NCBI GenBank assembly: GCA_949318235.1 | Contig: OX439132.1 | Location: 17,000,710-17,064,709, forward strand | Direction of reading: 5' to 3' | From: Ecdyonurus torrentis | Taxonomy: Eukaryota; Arthropoda; Insecta; Ephemeroptera; Heptageniidae | DNA: 64,000 nucleotides | Part shown: positions 50,936-63,599 of the stretch, in pieces | Layout of the letters: each line of letters begins with the position of its first letter | Position numbering within the stretch: the stretch's first letter is position 1 | Position numbers and translations under genes: made by a program | Notes under the pieces: model-generated | Told to the model about the DNA's origin: nothing | The model's input: the letters and a program-made list of their open reading frames with translations, nothing else | The model's database searches: none

Positions 50936-52905
50936 ACGTATATTACAATATACTAGATAGTATACATATAGTACTAAGCACAGGCTAAAATGCATGTCGT
51001 ATAGTATATATTTACAGGAGAGAGAGAGAGAGTTAAAATGGGGTGGTTAAATATATAGGGAGAGGATGCACAAAATATCCATGTTAAAAAATATTCATGT
51101 ATAATATAATATATAATTTATATTTAATAATTACACGTAGTAAAATTTATGTAATGATCTAAAAAAAATATATGTATATATGAATTATGTTTTTTAATAT
51201 AATTTTTGTTTCCATTATTTTTTATGTTTATTACATTTTTTTAATAAATAAAAAAAAAGTAAAATAGTTATATCCATTTGTAAATAATATATATCCAAGT
51301 TTTTAGATGATTGTCTGGTACATATGTTATAACAGCTGTGACCAGTCATAATATTTAGGAACTATTTTGGAAATTATACAAATTTATGTAAAGTATGTTT
51401 ATGATTGAAAATATTTGAAAATACAGAGTACATAATGGTCATCGTAGAGTGAGTAGTTTTAATAAATATATTCATATTTCATTTTAACGTTTTCACTTTG
51501 ATTATAGATATTACATAACTTTTTCTACTCCGTATGAATAACATAAATTTTGTAATTTATGCTACATTTATGCCATATTTTTTTTATTTTTATTATTATT
51601 ATTTTTTTTTTAGAATTACATAAAAATTTATAGTATAAAACATCTATTTTACTATGCAGTCTAATTTTTATTCAATGTTGCATAATTTATGTTGTGTATG
51701 AATAAAAGTTGTTGAAATCAGTAAAGGATAAACTTATTTTTTTCCTTATAACATTTCTGCAATTTTTAAGGAAAATTAATATAAAATATATTTAAACATA
51801 TTAAACAGAGAATACAAATTTACTTCCTAAATTTTTATATCTTTTTCTCTCTCTTTTATGTATACTTAAAAAAACAAACAAATTAATGCTTGAGTCCTTT
51901 TTTTTTTTTTTACATTAAATTAAAAAATGTTGGACGTAGGAAACCCAAGTCTCTCTCACTTTTTTTTTTAATTCTCATCTTATATTTGACATGGTATGGG
52001 GATGAACTTACTTGATCTCTCACCCCCTTCCCTCGTTTTTATTGATTTAGAGCGGAAAAGGAGGGTTGTCACTACCTTTAGTAGGAAGCGTAGCAACTTG
52101 TCTTCTAAACTCATTATCTGCGTAAACACAAGCTTTTTTTTTTTCAACACTTGTATCCGATTTGTGAAAAGATAAGTTTATTTTACAGTAACGTAAACTT
52201 TTTAAATTTAAAAATCAATTTTAAACATTACGTTAATACCATAATAATGACTTTTTGTAGCAATTAAAAAATCATTTATTTACGCAATAATTTATTCAAA
52301 AGTTTATTACTATCTAATATTGTACATAATTATATATAAAATTTTTTAAATTTGACATTTTCGATTTATAAAATAATAATAATAATAATTGAAACATAAA
52401 TACCAAAAAAATATGAACTTAATTATGTTGTCAGAGAATATAAATACCATTTAAATTTTGATTTTTCTATTCTTAATTAATAAGTTTTTATTAAAATACT
52501 TTTTTTACTTGTAAGTTTTGTAGAAATACTGTTGCTTATATAAATATATTACTTTATGAAGTATCATTCAGAATATTTTCTAATCAAAATAATTTATCAC
52601 ACATTCAATCTTAATTTAGTTTTGAGTATTTCATTGTGTAAACATATTATAATAAAAGAAGATAATCTTTTGAAAAATAAATATGAAAGGCAAACGTTTT
52701 ACTTAATATTATATCCTTGTGTTTATACCCTTTTCAATATTATTTGAAAGACGAGAGTTAAAAAAAAAAAGACGAAGGTTCTTTTGTTTGCTGCTGGGGT
52801 CACTTCTATCTTTCTATCTTTCTCTCTCTCTCTCTCAAGTAAGGCACATCTGGCTGCATGGCTAGCAAGTGGATTTGAAAATTGATTCCACTTGAATTTC
52901 CGTGT

Positions 52906-52909
<4 letters not shown>

Positions 52910-52989
<80 letters not shown>
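52910..52989. repeat. (GA)n microsatellite
   Basis: Perfect GA tract of about 80 bases. Confidence 0.98.
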
Positions 52990-52992
<3 letters not shown>

Positions 52993-53308
52993 GAGATAGA
53001 AATTCTCCTTTACTTTCCAATCGTGGGTATTTGAACAGACGGTACATAGGTCCAGTGAGTAAGTGAGTGAGTGGGTGGCTTGTTTCAAGCTTGGGGCGAG
53101 GACATCGAGGGATAAAAAACGACTGAAAAAAAAAAAGAAAAAGAGAGAGAGAGAGAAAAAATCTTGAGCAGTGACGCGTGGACCAAAAGAGGGCCACCCT
53201 ACTTTCGCATAACCACCCACTACTTCTCTATCTACTACATATTATACTACTATGCGTAACTATCTATACTACTTCTTTTCCTCTGCATCAGCTGCGGGCC
53301 TTTGACTG

Positions 53309-53310
<2 letters not shown>

Positions 53311-53360
<50 letters not shown>

Positions 53361-53361
53361 C
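53311..53361. repeat. (TC)n microsatellite
   Basis: TC tract of about 51 bases with one TTT interruption. Confidence 0.97.
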
Positions 53362-54526
53362 AGTTTGGAATACTAAATTTCACGTATCACAGTTCCATAA
53401 AGATAGAATTTTATAAGAAAATTTCATGTTTTTCTTATTACACATTCTTACTTAAATTTTTCTGTTTGATGGGATTTACAATGAATTTAACTGATGCATA
53501 ATACGTACAATTTTAATCGTTATAAAAATATAAAAAGTAGTGAATAATTCAAAATAGTATTCTGCAAGTACAATAATACATTTGTGAAAATATGATATTT
53601 TTGACACAAAAAAATATAATAAAATATTAAATTTAATTAACAATGAAATTAAGAATACATTTTTTTACTCATCATGGTATAACAGAAAGTGACATACTAA
53701 GCAATAATAATCCTTCCATTATTGGAATAATTGAAAGCTGTCACCAACAAATAAAATATTATAATAAGGCATGACAAAAACAATTATAAGTCAATCTAAG
53801 ACACAAATATAAAATTATGAGTGATATGTGATTGATAATTTATCTATCAATATGTCAATCACTCTGTCATGTAGAATGACGTTTATTTTTATCAAACTTT
53901 TTTTTTCAATATGAGTATAAGACTTAATTTTTAGTGATCACAAATGTATATTTTGCCTATTTTTATTATTATTTTAATTCTGTATAGAAAAAACTGATGG
54001 AGAATAATTTATAAATGTCTTAACATTTTTAATTCTATGTTTCAGAAAATCTGAGTAGTCTGAGTAATTACATAGCTTTAATTTTCCAGTAAAATGCAGA
54101 AAGTGACATCTCTTTGTAGTGGAATAAACTGCACTTTGTGTCATTTTAGAATGTGATATTGCATGAAATAGTTGTATTAGTTAAGTTGCAAATTATATTA
54201 AAGTATTTTTAAAAATCAATTAGCTATATTGTTGATGCGTGAATAAAACTAAAATACAAATACAATAAGTCTAAAAAAGTATAAAAATAAAATATTATAA
54301 CACCATATTTAAAAATAAGATGAGTATAAAATGCTTTCAAGTGAAGTTAAAAATATGCAGTAGATTTTTTAATTAACTTGATAAATATAATTAAAAGAAT
54401 ATTCTGAAAGTCATTTTTTCGTTGCCTTGACAACAGATAATAATAATATGAAGAAGGAGAAGAAGAAGAAGAAGAAAAAAAATTCTGACGAATGACGGTT
54501 GTTAATTTAAATTCCTACTGCTTGGT

Positions 54527-54670
54527 TAAACGCGCCCGGGTTTCTTTGGTAACCCGAGTTACCTGTCCCCTAACTTATATACTTGGTTGCATGACGCCGC
54601 TTGCTGCTTTAGAATCATCCCCGCACACCAACCTATAAGTCGTACCGCGCTGCAAGTCTTAGGTGGCAAG
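54527..54670 (+). promoter_or_regulatory. Candidate promoter plus non-coding first exon with a consensus donor
   Basis: A sharply bounded GC-rich patch in AT-rich DNA. It contains an inverted repeat GGTAAC/GTTACC (54548-54563), a TATA-like TTATATAC (54575-54582) and, about 90 bases further, the perfect splice donor AAG|GTAAGT with GT at 54671-54672. The layout matches a core promoter and short 5' UTR exon of a gene or lncRNA transcribed rightward. No downstream coding exon is recognised in the window, so this is speculative. Confidence 0.35.
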
Positions 54671-55489
54671 GTAAGTCAATGTACAGGTGCAACAATCTTA
54701 TTACAATAAATAAAAAAATAAGAAATAGCGTTTTCGTCTTTCATTCATTTGAAAATATCAATAACTTCCTTCACTGTCAGCATCTCATCTACACTTAATT
54801 GAAACGTTTATTAATATTTTAATATTCTCCTTCTTTTAATAATCTATGAATATCCTTTCTCTTAAGTTAGTTTTGTTTATTCTTTTATCTAAAGTTAGTA
54901 TTACCATAGTATAAATATTATATTTATACAATGGTATTAGTAACAAACTCATTAGTCATTAGTGTATAAGTCAAAAACCTAGTTAAAAACCTTTTAAAAT
55001 TAAATATTTAAAATTAGTAATTTTGATATTTAAAATTAAAATTGTTTTATTTTGCTGTAAAATATCAACAAAATAATAATAATAGGTAATTCCTAGAAAT
55101 ATAATAAAAACAATTCAATTTTTCAATTTTACAAAAATGCCCCTATACAGACAAAAAGTAGATATAGGCAACCAGTTGGACACATATGACAACCAGGTTG
55201 CATACCTACAAGTTCTGCAGGCGTCACAATAGCAAATGTAATTGATTTTTTTTAATAAAGTCTATTTTGAATTGAATAAAAGTAACAATTTATTGTTTTG
55301 CAATAAAAATGCATTTAAAATTTATCGTAAATAATAAATAAAAGTATTTTATACCACTTATTGTAATTGATTGGATACTTAAAAATACATAAGAGTAAAA
55401 TGTATACAATAATAAGTAATTTTTGCATCATATGCACAATATAATTGTATATATTATGTAAGCTATATTTGTATTACCTGTTGAAACAA

Positions 55490-55640
55490 ATTGACTTTGG
55501 TACCACCGACCATTAACCTAACTCGCGTGTAGTGTGACACCGCGAACCTCGTGCACTCGATACATTTTCTTTAGCGAGGGGAATTACCTTTATAATATTC
55601 TTCACCACGGAGGCTGCTAACAAAATAGTCCCATACGTGA
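55490..55640. other. GC-richer patch, possible regulatory DNA
   Basis: A CpG-containing stretch (ACTCGCGTGTAGTG, CACCGCGAACC) in AT-rich DNA, with two ACCAC cores and a GTGAGT donor-like hexamer near 55637. No coding signature. It lies about 0.85 kb after the candidate promoter patch. Confidence 0.25.
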
Positions 55641-55789
55641 GTATGTGTGTATTCAATTGCAATGTAGAAGCTCATTTTTCACACACGCGTAACACAACTA
55701 AATTATTATTTTAAACCAAAATTGTAACCCTAATTTAATAAAATTGTATATTTCAATGATATTATGTGTTTGTTTTCTTCTTCTTTTCT

Positions 55790-55981
55790 TTTCCTTTCCT
55801 TTCCTTTCCTTTCCTTTCCTTTCCTTTCCTTTCCTTTCCTTTCCTTTCCTTTCCTTTCCTTTCCTTTCCTTTCCTTTCCTTTCCTTTCCTTTCCTTTCCT
55901 TTCCTTTCCTTTCCTTTCCTTTCCTTTCCTTTCCTTTCCTTTCCTTTCCTTTCCTTTCCTTTCCTTTCCTTTCCTTTCCTT

Positions 55982-56011
<30 letters not shown>
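55790..56011. repeat. (TTTCC)n array followed by poly-T
   Basis: About 39 units of TTTCC (55790-55985) run directly into 26 T (55986-56011). It has the same unit and the same strand orientation as the array at 26953-27254, and is again a polypyrimidine mirror repeat. Confidence 0.98.
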
Positions 56012-56012
<1 letters not shown>

Positions 56013-56134
56013 GCTAAAGTACAACAGTTATACTAGTTATGTTAAGACAATAATACCTTTAAATATATTTAAAAGTAGAAAATTTAACTAAAATTATACA
56101 AGTTAACACTTGATTATTATTAAATTTACTTTAA

Positions 56135-56469
56135 AGGAATAGACCAGAAGAAAACATAGGCATTTATATCACAAAACACTTGATGGAACTTACATAAATA
56201 ACTTTAGTTTGTCTCAAAACCCAACTGTACCTTCGTAGCAGTGATCAAAAAATTTCGATTTATGCAAACCGCACAATTTTTTTTAATAATTTTTGCATGT
56301 TTCTGACGTCAGAAACATGAGTAGTCACAAAAATTGCATACTTTACATTATTTTCTCGCTCTCTCGTGGGGCTACATTAACATTCTGGTAAAAATTGTCA
56401 TCAGTTGTGAAGAACCCATTACGTGTATATTCATTAAAAAGCACATGTTGTTTTATGTAGTCTATGGCT
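56135..56469. mobile_element. Diverged palindromic MITE related to the TTAA-flanked family
   Basis: 335 bp between TTAA at 56131-56134 and 56470-56473. The left end, AGGAATAGACCAGAAGAAAACAT, aligns with the complement of the right end, AGCCATAGACTACATAAAACA, with several mismatches. Both resemble the AGGCGTAGAACA end of the copies at 11004 and 45203. Near the centre is a perfect 24-bp palindrome (56296-56319) around TGACGTCA. No coding capacity is seen. The family link is weaker than between the other two copies because most of the interior differs. Confidence 0.6.
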
Positions 56470-57566
56470 TTAAAATTTTCAGAATAGAAGACAGAAGCAT
56501 AGAAGAAGATAGAAGACAGTACATCGGAAAAAATATAATAAATACAATAAGCTGGCCTATGTAAATTTCTTCTATAAATATGTAATCTAATTTTTGCTTA
56601 TATTATGAAACAGTTATTTTTAACTACATTACCTAATTTTAAGCATTATTTTGGTATAAGGATATGCAAGCCTGATTCATTTTATTATTTTACCTGCAGG
56701 ATTTGCATGACAACGGACTTAAGTGTTTGAGTGCTAGTAAGTTTGGAGTGCGGGAATAATTAATGTGATCTTGACATTAGTTAGATTAAGACAAGACGCT
56801 TCGTGACGTCATACGCATCACACCAAAAGAAAGGGGAGGAATGAAGGGAGTTTGTTACTAATTGAAAAGCTAGATTTACTTAGAAACTAACAAATTCAAT
56901 TACACAAAAGAAATCAATGTAGTTTTTTTTTATGTTTTTTTGTTTTTCTCTCAAATATTTTCTATGTTGTCACTTATTTTAGTATACTTATTAGACTTTT
57001 AAAAAAAAAATTATTACTATTATTAATTTGAAAATTCTATAGGTAAATGAACAGAGGAATACAGTACTTTATACAGTACCATTTATATTAAAAAATTATA
57101 TAAGAAAATATTTTAAAATTAATGAAGAATAGTTATGCATTTTAATAATATATTATTATAGAAGTAAAGGATAGAAATGCACAACAAAATTTAGAAATGA
57201 AGAGACAAGAATAATAAAATTTTAATTATAATGCAAGTTGGTTTTATTTTACAGTGTAGCTTTTGTATTTTGAATGTTAAGATTAGCATACGGCGCATTT
57301 GAACTTATGTAACATTCATGGTATATTTTTAGTCTTCTCTGAGTGAGGAGAGTACAGTTTAGAAATTCTCAAGCTAAAGTAGTTCCTCTTTTATACCTCT
57401 GCATAGCCACGGGTCGTCCGCGAGCTTTTCCTCACTCTAATCCTATATCTTATACAGATTCTAAATATATTTCTCTCTATATACCTCGTTGTTACAAGCA
57501 AGCTTTGGGAAACTTAGCTTGGACCCTTTGGAATCGATAAGTAGCTTCTATATCTTCTCTATATCT

Positions 57567-57675
<109 letters not shown>

Positions 57676-57964
57676 TAAGTTTATACAAACTTTCACTAAA
57701 GTTATAGACAATATTATATTAATCTTTAGCTAAAAATTTCATCACTATTCAAAAACAAAATTTCATCCTTTTTTTGGAATTATAAAAAATTAATTGTAAA
57801 TGAAATATTAAAACCAGGCAGGGAATACAAAAATCAGATTGAATTACCTAAAAATTATACTAGTCAGTATTCAGCTCTCTTTCTCTGAAACTATGAATAA
57901 AATGCCGTTCATTGAATATTGATGCTTGTTTAATTGGCAAGAGAAATAAAAAGTTTAACAAAAG

Positions 57965-57968
<4 letters not shown>

Positions 57969-58049
<81 letters not shown>
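57969..58049. repeat. (TA)n microsatellite
   Basis: Perfect TA tract of about 81 bases. Confidence 0.98.
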
Positions 58050-58053
<4 letters not shown>

Positions 58054-58585
58054 TTATTCTATTCTATTCATGATATAAATTGTTTAAAAAAACTTAAATA
58101 GCAGTAAATCTTTTGATCAAAATATATACTGTTATATGTAAAATAAAAAAGAGAGCAAGAGAGAGAGAGAACAAGGTTAAATTGCGGTGAAATTGGTGGT
58201 AATGACTTTTTATCAGTCATTGAAGTTCTCCCAACCTCACACTTTTTTCTCTCTTTCTCTCTTTTTTTTTTACAGCGAGCGTACAAAATATTTTAGAACG
58301 AGCAACAGAAGCGGGGTAGATTTTTTTTCCACCGTGTGAAGTGTGGTAGCGGTTGAGAGAGACTGATAGAATCACATGGCACTGAGCCGTCATTTTGAGG
58401 GGAGATATGTAGAGTATTAGTAGCGGACACTGAGCGGTCATTTACCGGCCTCCCAACTTTACATCTCTCCGGACTAACTAAAATGTATACCTCTTTCTCT
58501 CTCTGTCTCTCCCTATACACTGACACATATTTATTCTTCATATAGAGACAAGCTACTCGAATTATACATATAAAAAAAACGAAAT

Positions 58586-58588
<3 letters not shown>

Positions 58589-58617
<29 letters not shown>
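58589..58617. repeat. (GA)n microsatellite
   Basis: Perfect GA tract of about 29 bases. Confidence 0.96.
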
Positions 58618-58622
<5 letters not shown>

Positions 58623-60425
58623 AATTCATTCTTTTTTATTACTTTTTAAATCAGTAACTACATACCATCTTACGGTGTTTTAATGAACTAAAAAACTTTT
58701 TTTTATTACTTTATAAGTAATTAATTATTTAAATCAGTAATCAATATATCCAATCTATTAATAATTGCTATAATGCATTTTGTAATAAAATTATATATGA
58801 TTCCAATATGTATAAAGGTATGTTTTTCTAAACCATATATAATGCTTGTAACACTCAATAAGTAAAGAGAATATACATTGTACCACATTGCATGTCTCAT
58901 TAATTATTACTAGTTTTTTTTTTTTTTCAATGGTAATAAAAACTACTTTTATATATAAATTGTGTTCTACTATTTGTATATCCTTTACAGGATACATTTT
59001 AAATGTAATTTTATATCTAGTGAAATAAGTACAATATTAACATACAAATCTTTACTTTATTGCATTATGAAAATTATCCAAGGTTTTAACAGTGTAAATA
59101 CTACAGTGAACTATCAAAAATAAATATAAAACATATTCATAAAACAAAATATTTTTTTCATTAATTTTGTACTTACACATTTATTTATTTACATAGAAAC
59201 CTAGATTATAATGTACTTGAAGAAAATTAAATCATCTATAATACAGAATTTACTACAGATCTACTTGATTTTTTATTATAATAAAGTTTAATTCACATTA
59301 AAGTAAGTTTCAACAACAATTAGTCTAGCTTTAATGACTCTATTTCAAATAAGTTATAACATATTCAATATTTTGATTTAAATTATTTAGATCATATAAA
59401 TATCATATTTATAAACTTAATTTAACTCATTAATGTATAAATTGCTAAGTAAATCTAAACATTAATGTATATTATATGTATATATAAATAAAAAACTCTT
59501 ACATTTAATTATTATTTCTGTGGTAATGTATCATTAATTCATTCTCCCTATCACGCAAATTATCAATAAAATAAAACGCAATAATAATTTTCAAATGTTC
59601 ATTTCGCAGTTCAAGTATTTGTGATATAATTTTAAATATTTTTGCATTAAAACAATATAGTAGTATATATATTTTTTTATATAAACATAATATATAAAGA
59701 GATAAAATATATTTTTGATGACATTTTACAACTAATTTTTTAATTATAGTATATAAAATAATTAAAATATGTTATAAAGAATGTTAATTATTACAATTAA
59801 TTTTTATTGTTTTGTTCATGTGAAATGTTTATTTTTATTTAAAAAAAAAATATATAAATTTTTCAAGTGCCATTCTAACCCTCAAAATTATAATGAATTG
59901 TATATTATATGATAAATCCTATACAAGAGTATTTATTTTTTCATGTTAATTTTTTCCATCGTATTAAAAAGCAATATTAATGTCAAAAAAGGATGTCTTT
60001 ATGTGATGAAAAAAAAATAGTTGTTGTTTTTTAATAAAGGGATTTTTTTTTTATTTAATCCAAAATCATACACTTTATAATAAACTGTCATGTTTAAACT
60101 TTTTTATGTTATTTAGTATAATGTTGACGTGGTTTTTAAAATAAATAGGATTTAAAGTTTATATCTTGCATTATGTGTGGTGAAAATAAAATACTTTCAT
60201 TTTGTTTTATGTTTATAAAAAAATATTAAATAACATGTGTAGGAAAAGTATAATATATATTGTTTTAATCTTATGTTATAAATCACTATAGTTTTGAACG
60301 AGGTATCAAGACCACAGTTTGCTCATCTTGTAAGAAGAAAAAAAAAGGGGGGAGAAAAACGTAAAAAAAAAGAAGGAACAGGATAGAGGTCAGTTAATCT
60401 CATGGAAAAACAGAAGAGACCGTGG

Positions 60426-60428
<3 letters not shown>

Positions 60429-60458
<30 letters not shown>
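60429..60458. repeat. (CT)n microsatellite
   Basis: Perfect CT tract of 30 bases. Confidence 0.96.
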
Positions 60459-60460
<2 letters not shown>

Positions 60461-61140
60461 GATTACACTGTGGCCTTTTTCTATTCTCCCTTTAGCCAGC
60501 TATAATATGAACTCTGTTTTATCCTTTAACCTTTTATATAAGTAAAATAAAAAATAAAATAAAAAACAAAACGTGTAGTCGTCTTTTTCTTCTAATTTTT
60601 AGCATTATTATATTGTAATGTATGTTTATAAATATTTTTCATACGAACATTGTTAAAAATTCAATAATCTTTGCTTTCTTCTTTTTTTCTTTTAATAAAT
60701 TATTGTTAGTCAATAATCATACATGTACAATTAGCTCGTCCAATTATGTTATATTTATTTCATCTTCATTTTAGTGAATATCTACATACACATTGATGCA
60801 CTGTAAATTTCATATTGTTTTGGTGTTCAAAAAGTTTAAAAGACTTTTTTTTTTATTGAATACTACTTAATGGCCGAATCACACAGTGTAATATTTTCGA
60901 GGTAAAATAAATTTGATTGCATTACAAATTCAATACTTTGAAATTAATTAATTCATGCAATTAAATTGAGTGCACAGTGATTAAAGTTTTTTTTTAACGT
61001 TCTATGGTGTAGAACATGTCATCATTACATACATATTTAATAAAACAAATAATATACATTTTTATAGTTCATTTGTTAAAAGTATTGCATCGTGAGAACA
61101 GACCATAACATTTATCATATTTCAATGTTGTGTTACTGGT

Positions 61141-61141
<1 letters not shown>

Positions 61142-61172
<31 letters not shown>
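61142..61172. repeat. Poly-A tract
   Basis: 31 consecutive A. Confidence 0.96.
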
Positions 61173-61173
<1 letters not shown>

Positions 61174-62490
61174 GTTGGCAAGTATATTATATAACATGAG
61201 CTAACGTAATGTAATAATATATCTTTAAGTCTTAAAGCAATAAGAGAAAATATATATATATATATATATATAATTATATAGAGAGAGAGAGAGAGAGAGA
61301 GAACAAAAAGCTCTCTAGAAAAATCATCAAATCGAGAATTATTTATTGACTGTTAGAATGAAATAAATGAAATGTACTTTTTCGTTCTCTACTAAAAGAT
61401 GAAAAATATTATATAGTAGGGTAGAGAAAATATATACTGGCTAATAACATGAACACTTAAGAGATGTATTTTATGTTATAGACTAAAAATGAAATTATTA
61501 TTTTTATTTATGACGATAGAAAACATTTAGAACATATTGCTTTATGGACACTAAAATACTGATAGTGATATACAACGTGGGTGGTATAGTGAAATCACTC
61601 CAATTATCAAGAGTGTTTAGGGTGATTATTGACTCTTGTATCTTTAAGAGATTTTATAGCTTATGTTTTTCATGTTACAGCATAAAACATTATTGACTTT
61701 TTTCTATTAACTGAAAGAATTTCTTGCGACGGTATATTGATCGTGATCATCTGCAAACAAGTTGGTAAATTTAATGTAACACGAATAATTTTAAGAAAAT
61801 AGCGTAAATATAGTAGATTAATACTGTTAATCTATTTAAGCTAATAAATAAAATCTCAAAATAATTAATATTCCTTATTATTAGGAAGAAAATGAGAGTG
61901 TGGATTATATGTTGTTGTTGTTGTTATTTTACAAATTTTAAAACATATATTTATAATTTGCATTCTTTCATTTTCTGTAATAACACACACACACACACGC
62001 ACACACATACGCAGCGTTTTCTGTAATAAAAGAGTTACAAATTGAATACATTGACTTATATTATAAAAAAAAAAACATTAAAATAATCCTTTAGTCATCT
62101 TTTTCGTTACCTCTATCATCTCACTGATAGAAGGAATTACGTAATTTATGCTGCATTTATGTTAGCATTAATGTTGCTAAATACGAACTACATAAATAAT
62201 TTTGCTTTACAACAATACAATTTTACTATTAAACATAATAATTATGAATTATAGCATAAATTATGTTAGTGTTGCTGAAAATGAGTATGCATAATTATTA
62301 CGTATTTACTTTGTGATATAAAATATTAACAAAGCAGGTAAATCATAAGAACAATTAAAAATAAGTTGCTTCTCTCTGGGTGTACTATAAATTACGAGGT
62401 TAAGTCCACACATAAGTCATGTGCCTAATTACTGGGAGTTTCTAAGTGGCCACCGCATTGTTAGCGCCCAGCAATGTAATCCTTGGTGTT

Positions 62491-62514
62491 GGGAGGAGGG
62501 GGAGGGTGTAGGGG
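62491..62514 (+). other. G-quadruplex-capable segment
   Basis: GGGAGGAGGGGGAGGGTGTAGGGG gives four G-runs with short loops. It lies in a GC-rich patch (62450-62550), the last clear GC island before the window end. Confidence 0.5.
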
Positions 62515-63584
62515 AGCTGCGGCAGGCAATCTCGGCACGGAGCTGACATGCTTGGCAATATTTGTAACTAATGTATAAAGTAAACATCACAAAGGAACGT
62601 TTTAATAAGCATCTTCTATTTTACTCTATATATTATGTACACTATTCTTTATTATATTAAAATTTGTTTGTACTTTAATTGTTTTTATCATTTACGTTTT
62701 TTTTATTATTATTATTTTTTTTTTAAGCTTCTTGCACAATGGACGTAAGATTACACGAAAATGGAAGCATTTTCATTCTTTAAAAAACATACGTTAATTT
62801 ACGAAAAATCTTACGTTTATCGTGAAAGTTACTTTAAATGTTGCACAATTTTATTCCTAAATTATTTTTATTCATTTATTTAATGTTAGTTAAATTGCTC
62901 TTGATTATAAAAAGAAATAAGTAAGATAAAAAATTTATTGATTAACTAACTATCCCAAATGCAATAGAAACACTTAAACTCTGTTAATTATTGCCTAAGT
63001 ATCTGACAGCTTAAATGCATACATTAAATTGATAAATACAAATAAATATTTCACCAATTGTTATTTATTTCATTAAAAACTCTTCTAGTTAAAAAAAAAG
63101 TTACTTTTATTTATCTTTAACCATTAAGTTTTGTAATACGTACATTCCAATGTATAATAATAATACTACTACATACATTTTCCTTCTTTTGTTTTTTTTA
63201 CATGTATACATAAAAGTATCATGAATGTAATAAAATTGATTTAAACGTTCATTATTTAAAATACATGCATGTATGAACATGCATATAAAAACTATAGCTG
63301 ATACTCCCTGCTTATACAATATATTATTATTAAGAGAGAAAAAGAAAAGGCAATATAAAGTATTAACTGCATCCTACTGTTTTAGTTCTAACCAACCAAA
63401 GTTACATAACAAAATAGAGTTTTTTTTTATTTCTATCTTACTGGGTGGTGTAAGGGGTGGTTGAATTGCCAATATTACATTTCACGGAAGATTTGTTCAA
63501 AAAAGAGAAAGAGAGAGAGAATATAGAGGGGTAGGGGAAAGAAAAGACATTACTTAGCTTTACTTGTGTGAGGGTTGGACTGGT

Positions 63585-63599
63585 GGGTGGGTGGGTGGG
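63585..63599 (+). other. Canonical G-quadruplex motif (GGGT)n
   Basis: Four GGG runs separated by single T, with another GGG at 63604-63606. One-base loops are the most stable quadruplex arrangement known. Confidence 0.7.

Larger units (their letters stand above)
49292..54520. other. Intergenic AT-rich DNA
   Basis: No gene recognised. A GC-richer patch at 49640-49785 precedes a (CT)n tract and has a 9-bp inverted repeat (TTCTGGTGA at 49642-49650, complement at 49768-49776). Other contents are an odd palindrome at 50746-50760, (TA)n at 50866-50932, (GA)n at 52910-52989, a short GAGT run near 53055-53076, (TC)n at 53311-53361 and a weak hairpin at 53819-53864. Confidence 0.7.

Noticed and set aside
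53819..53864. Hairpin GAGTGAT...ATCACTC as a structured RNA
   Set aside because: Only two 7-bp stem blocks with an uneven internal loop; this is expected occasionally by chance in AT-rich DNA.
54438..54482. (GAAG)n/poly-A run as a LINE 3' tail
   Set aside because: It resembles the tail of the LINE at 48600, but the adjoining sequence shows no LINE 3' UTR similarity.
57343..57540. 65-codon frame in slightly GC-richer DNA
   Set aside because: Translation has no recognisable motif and the frame ends at a CT microsatellite; too weak to call.
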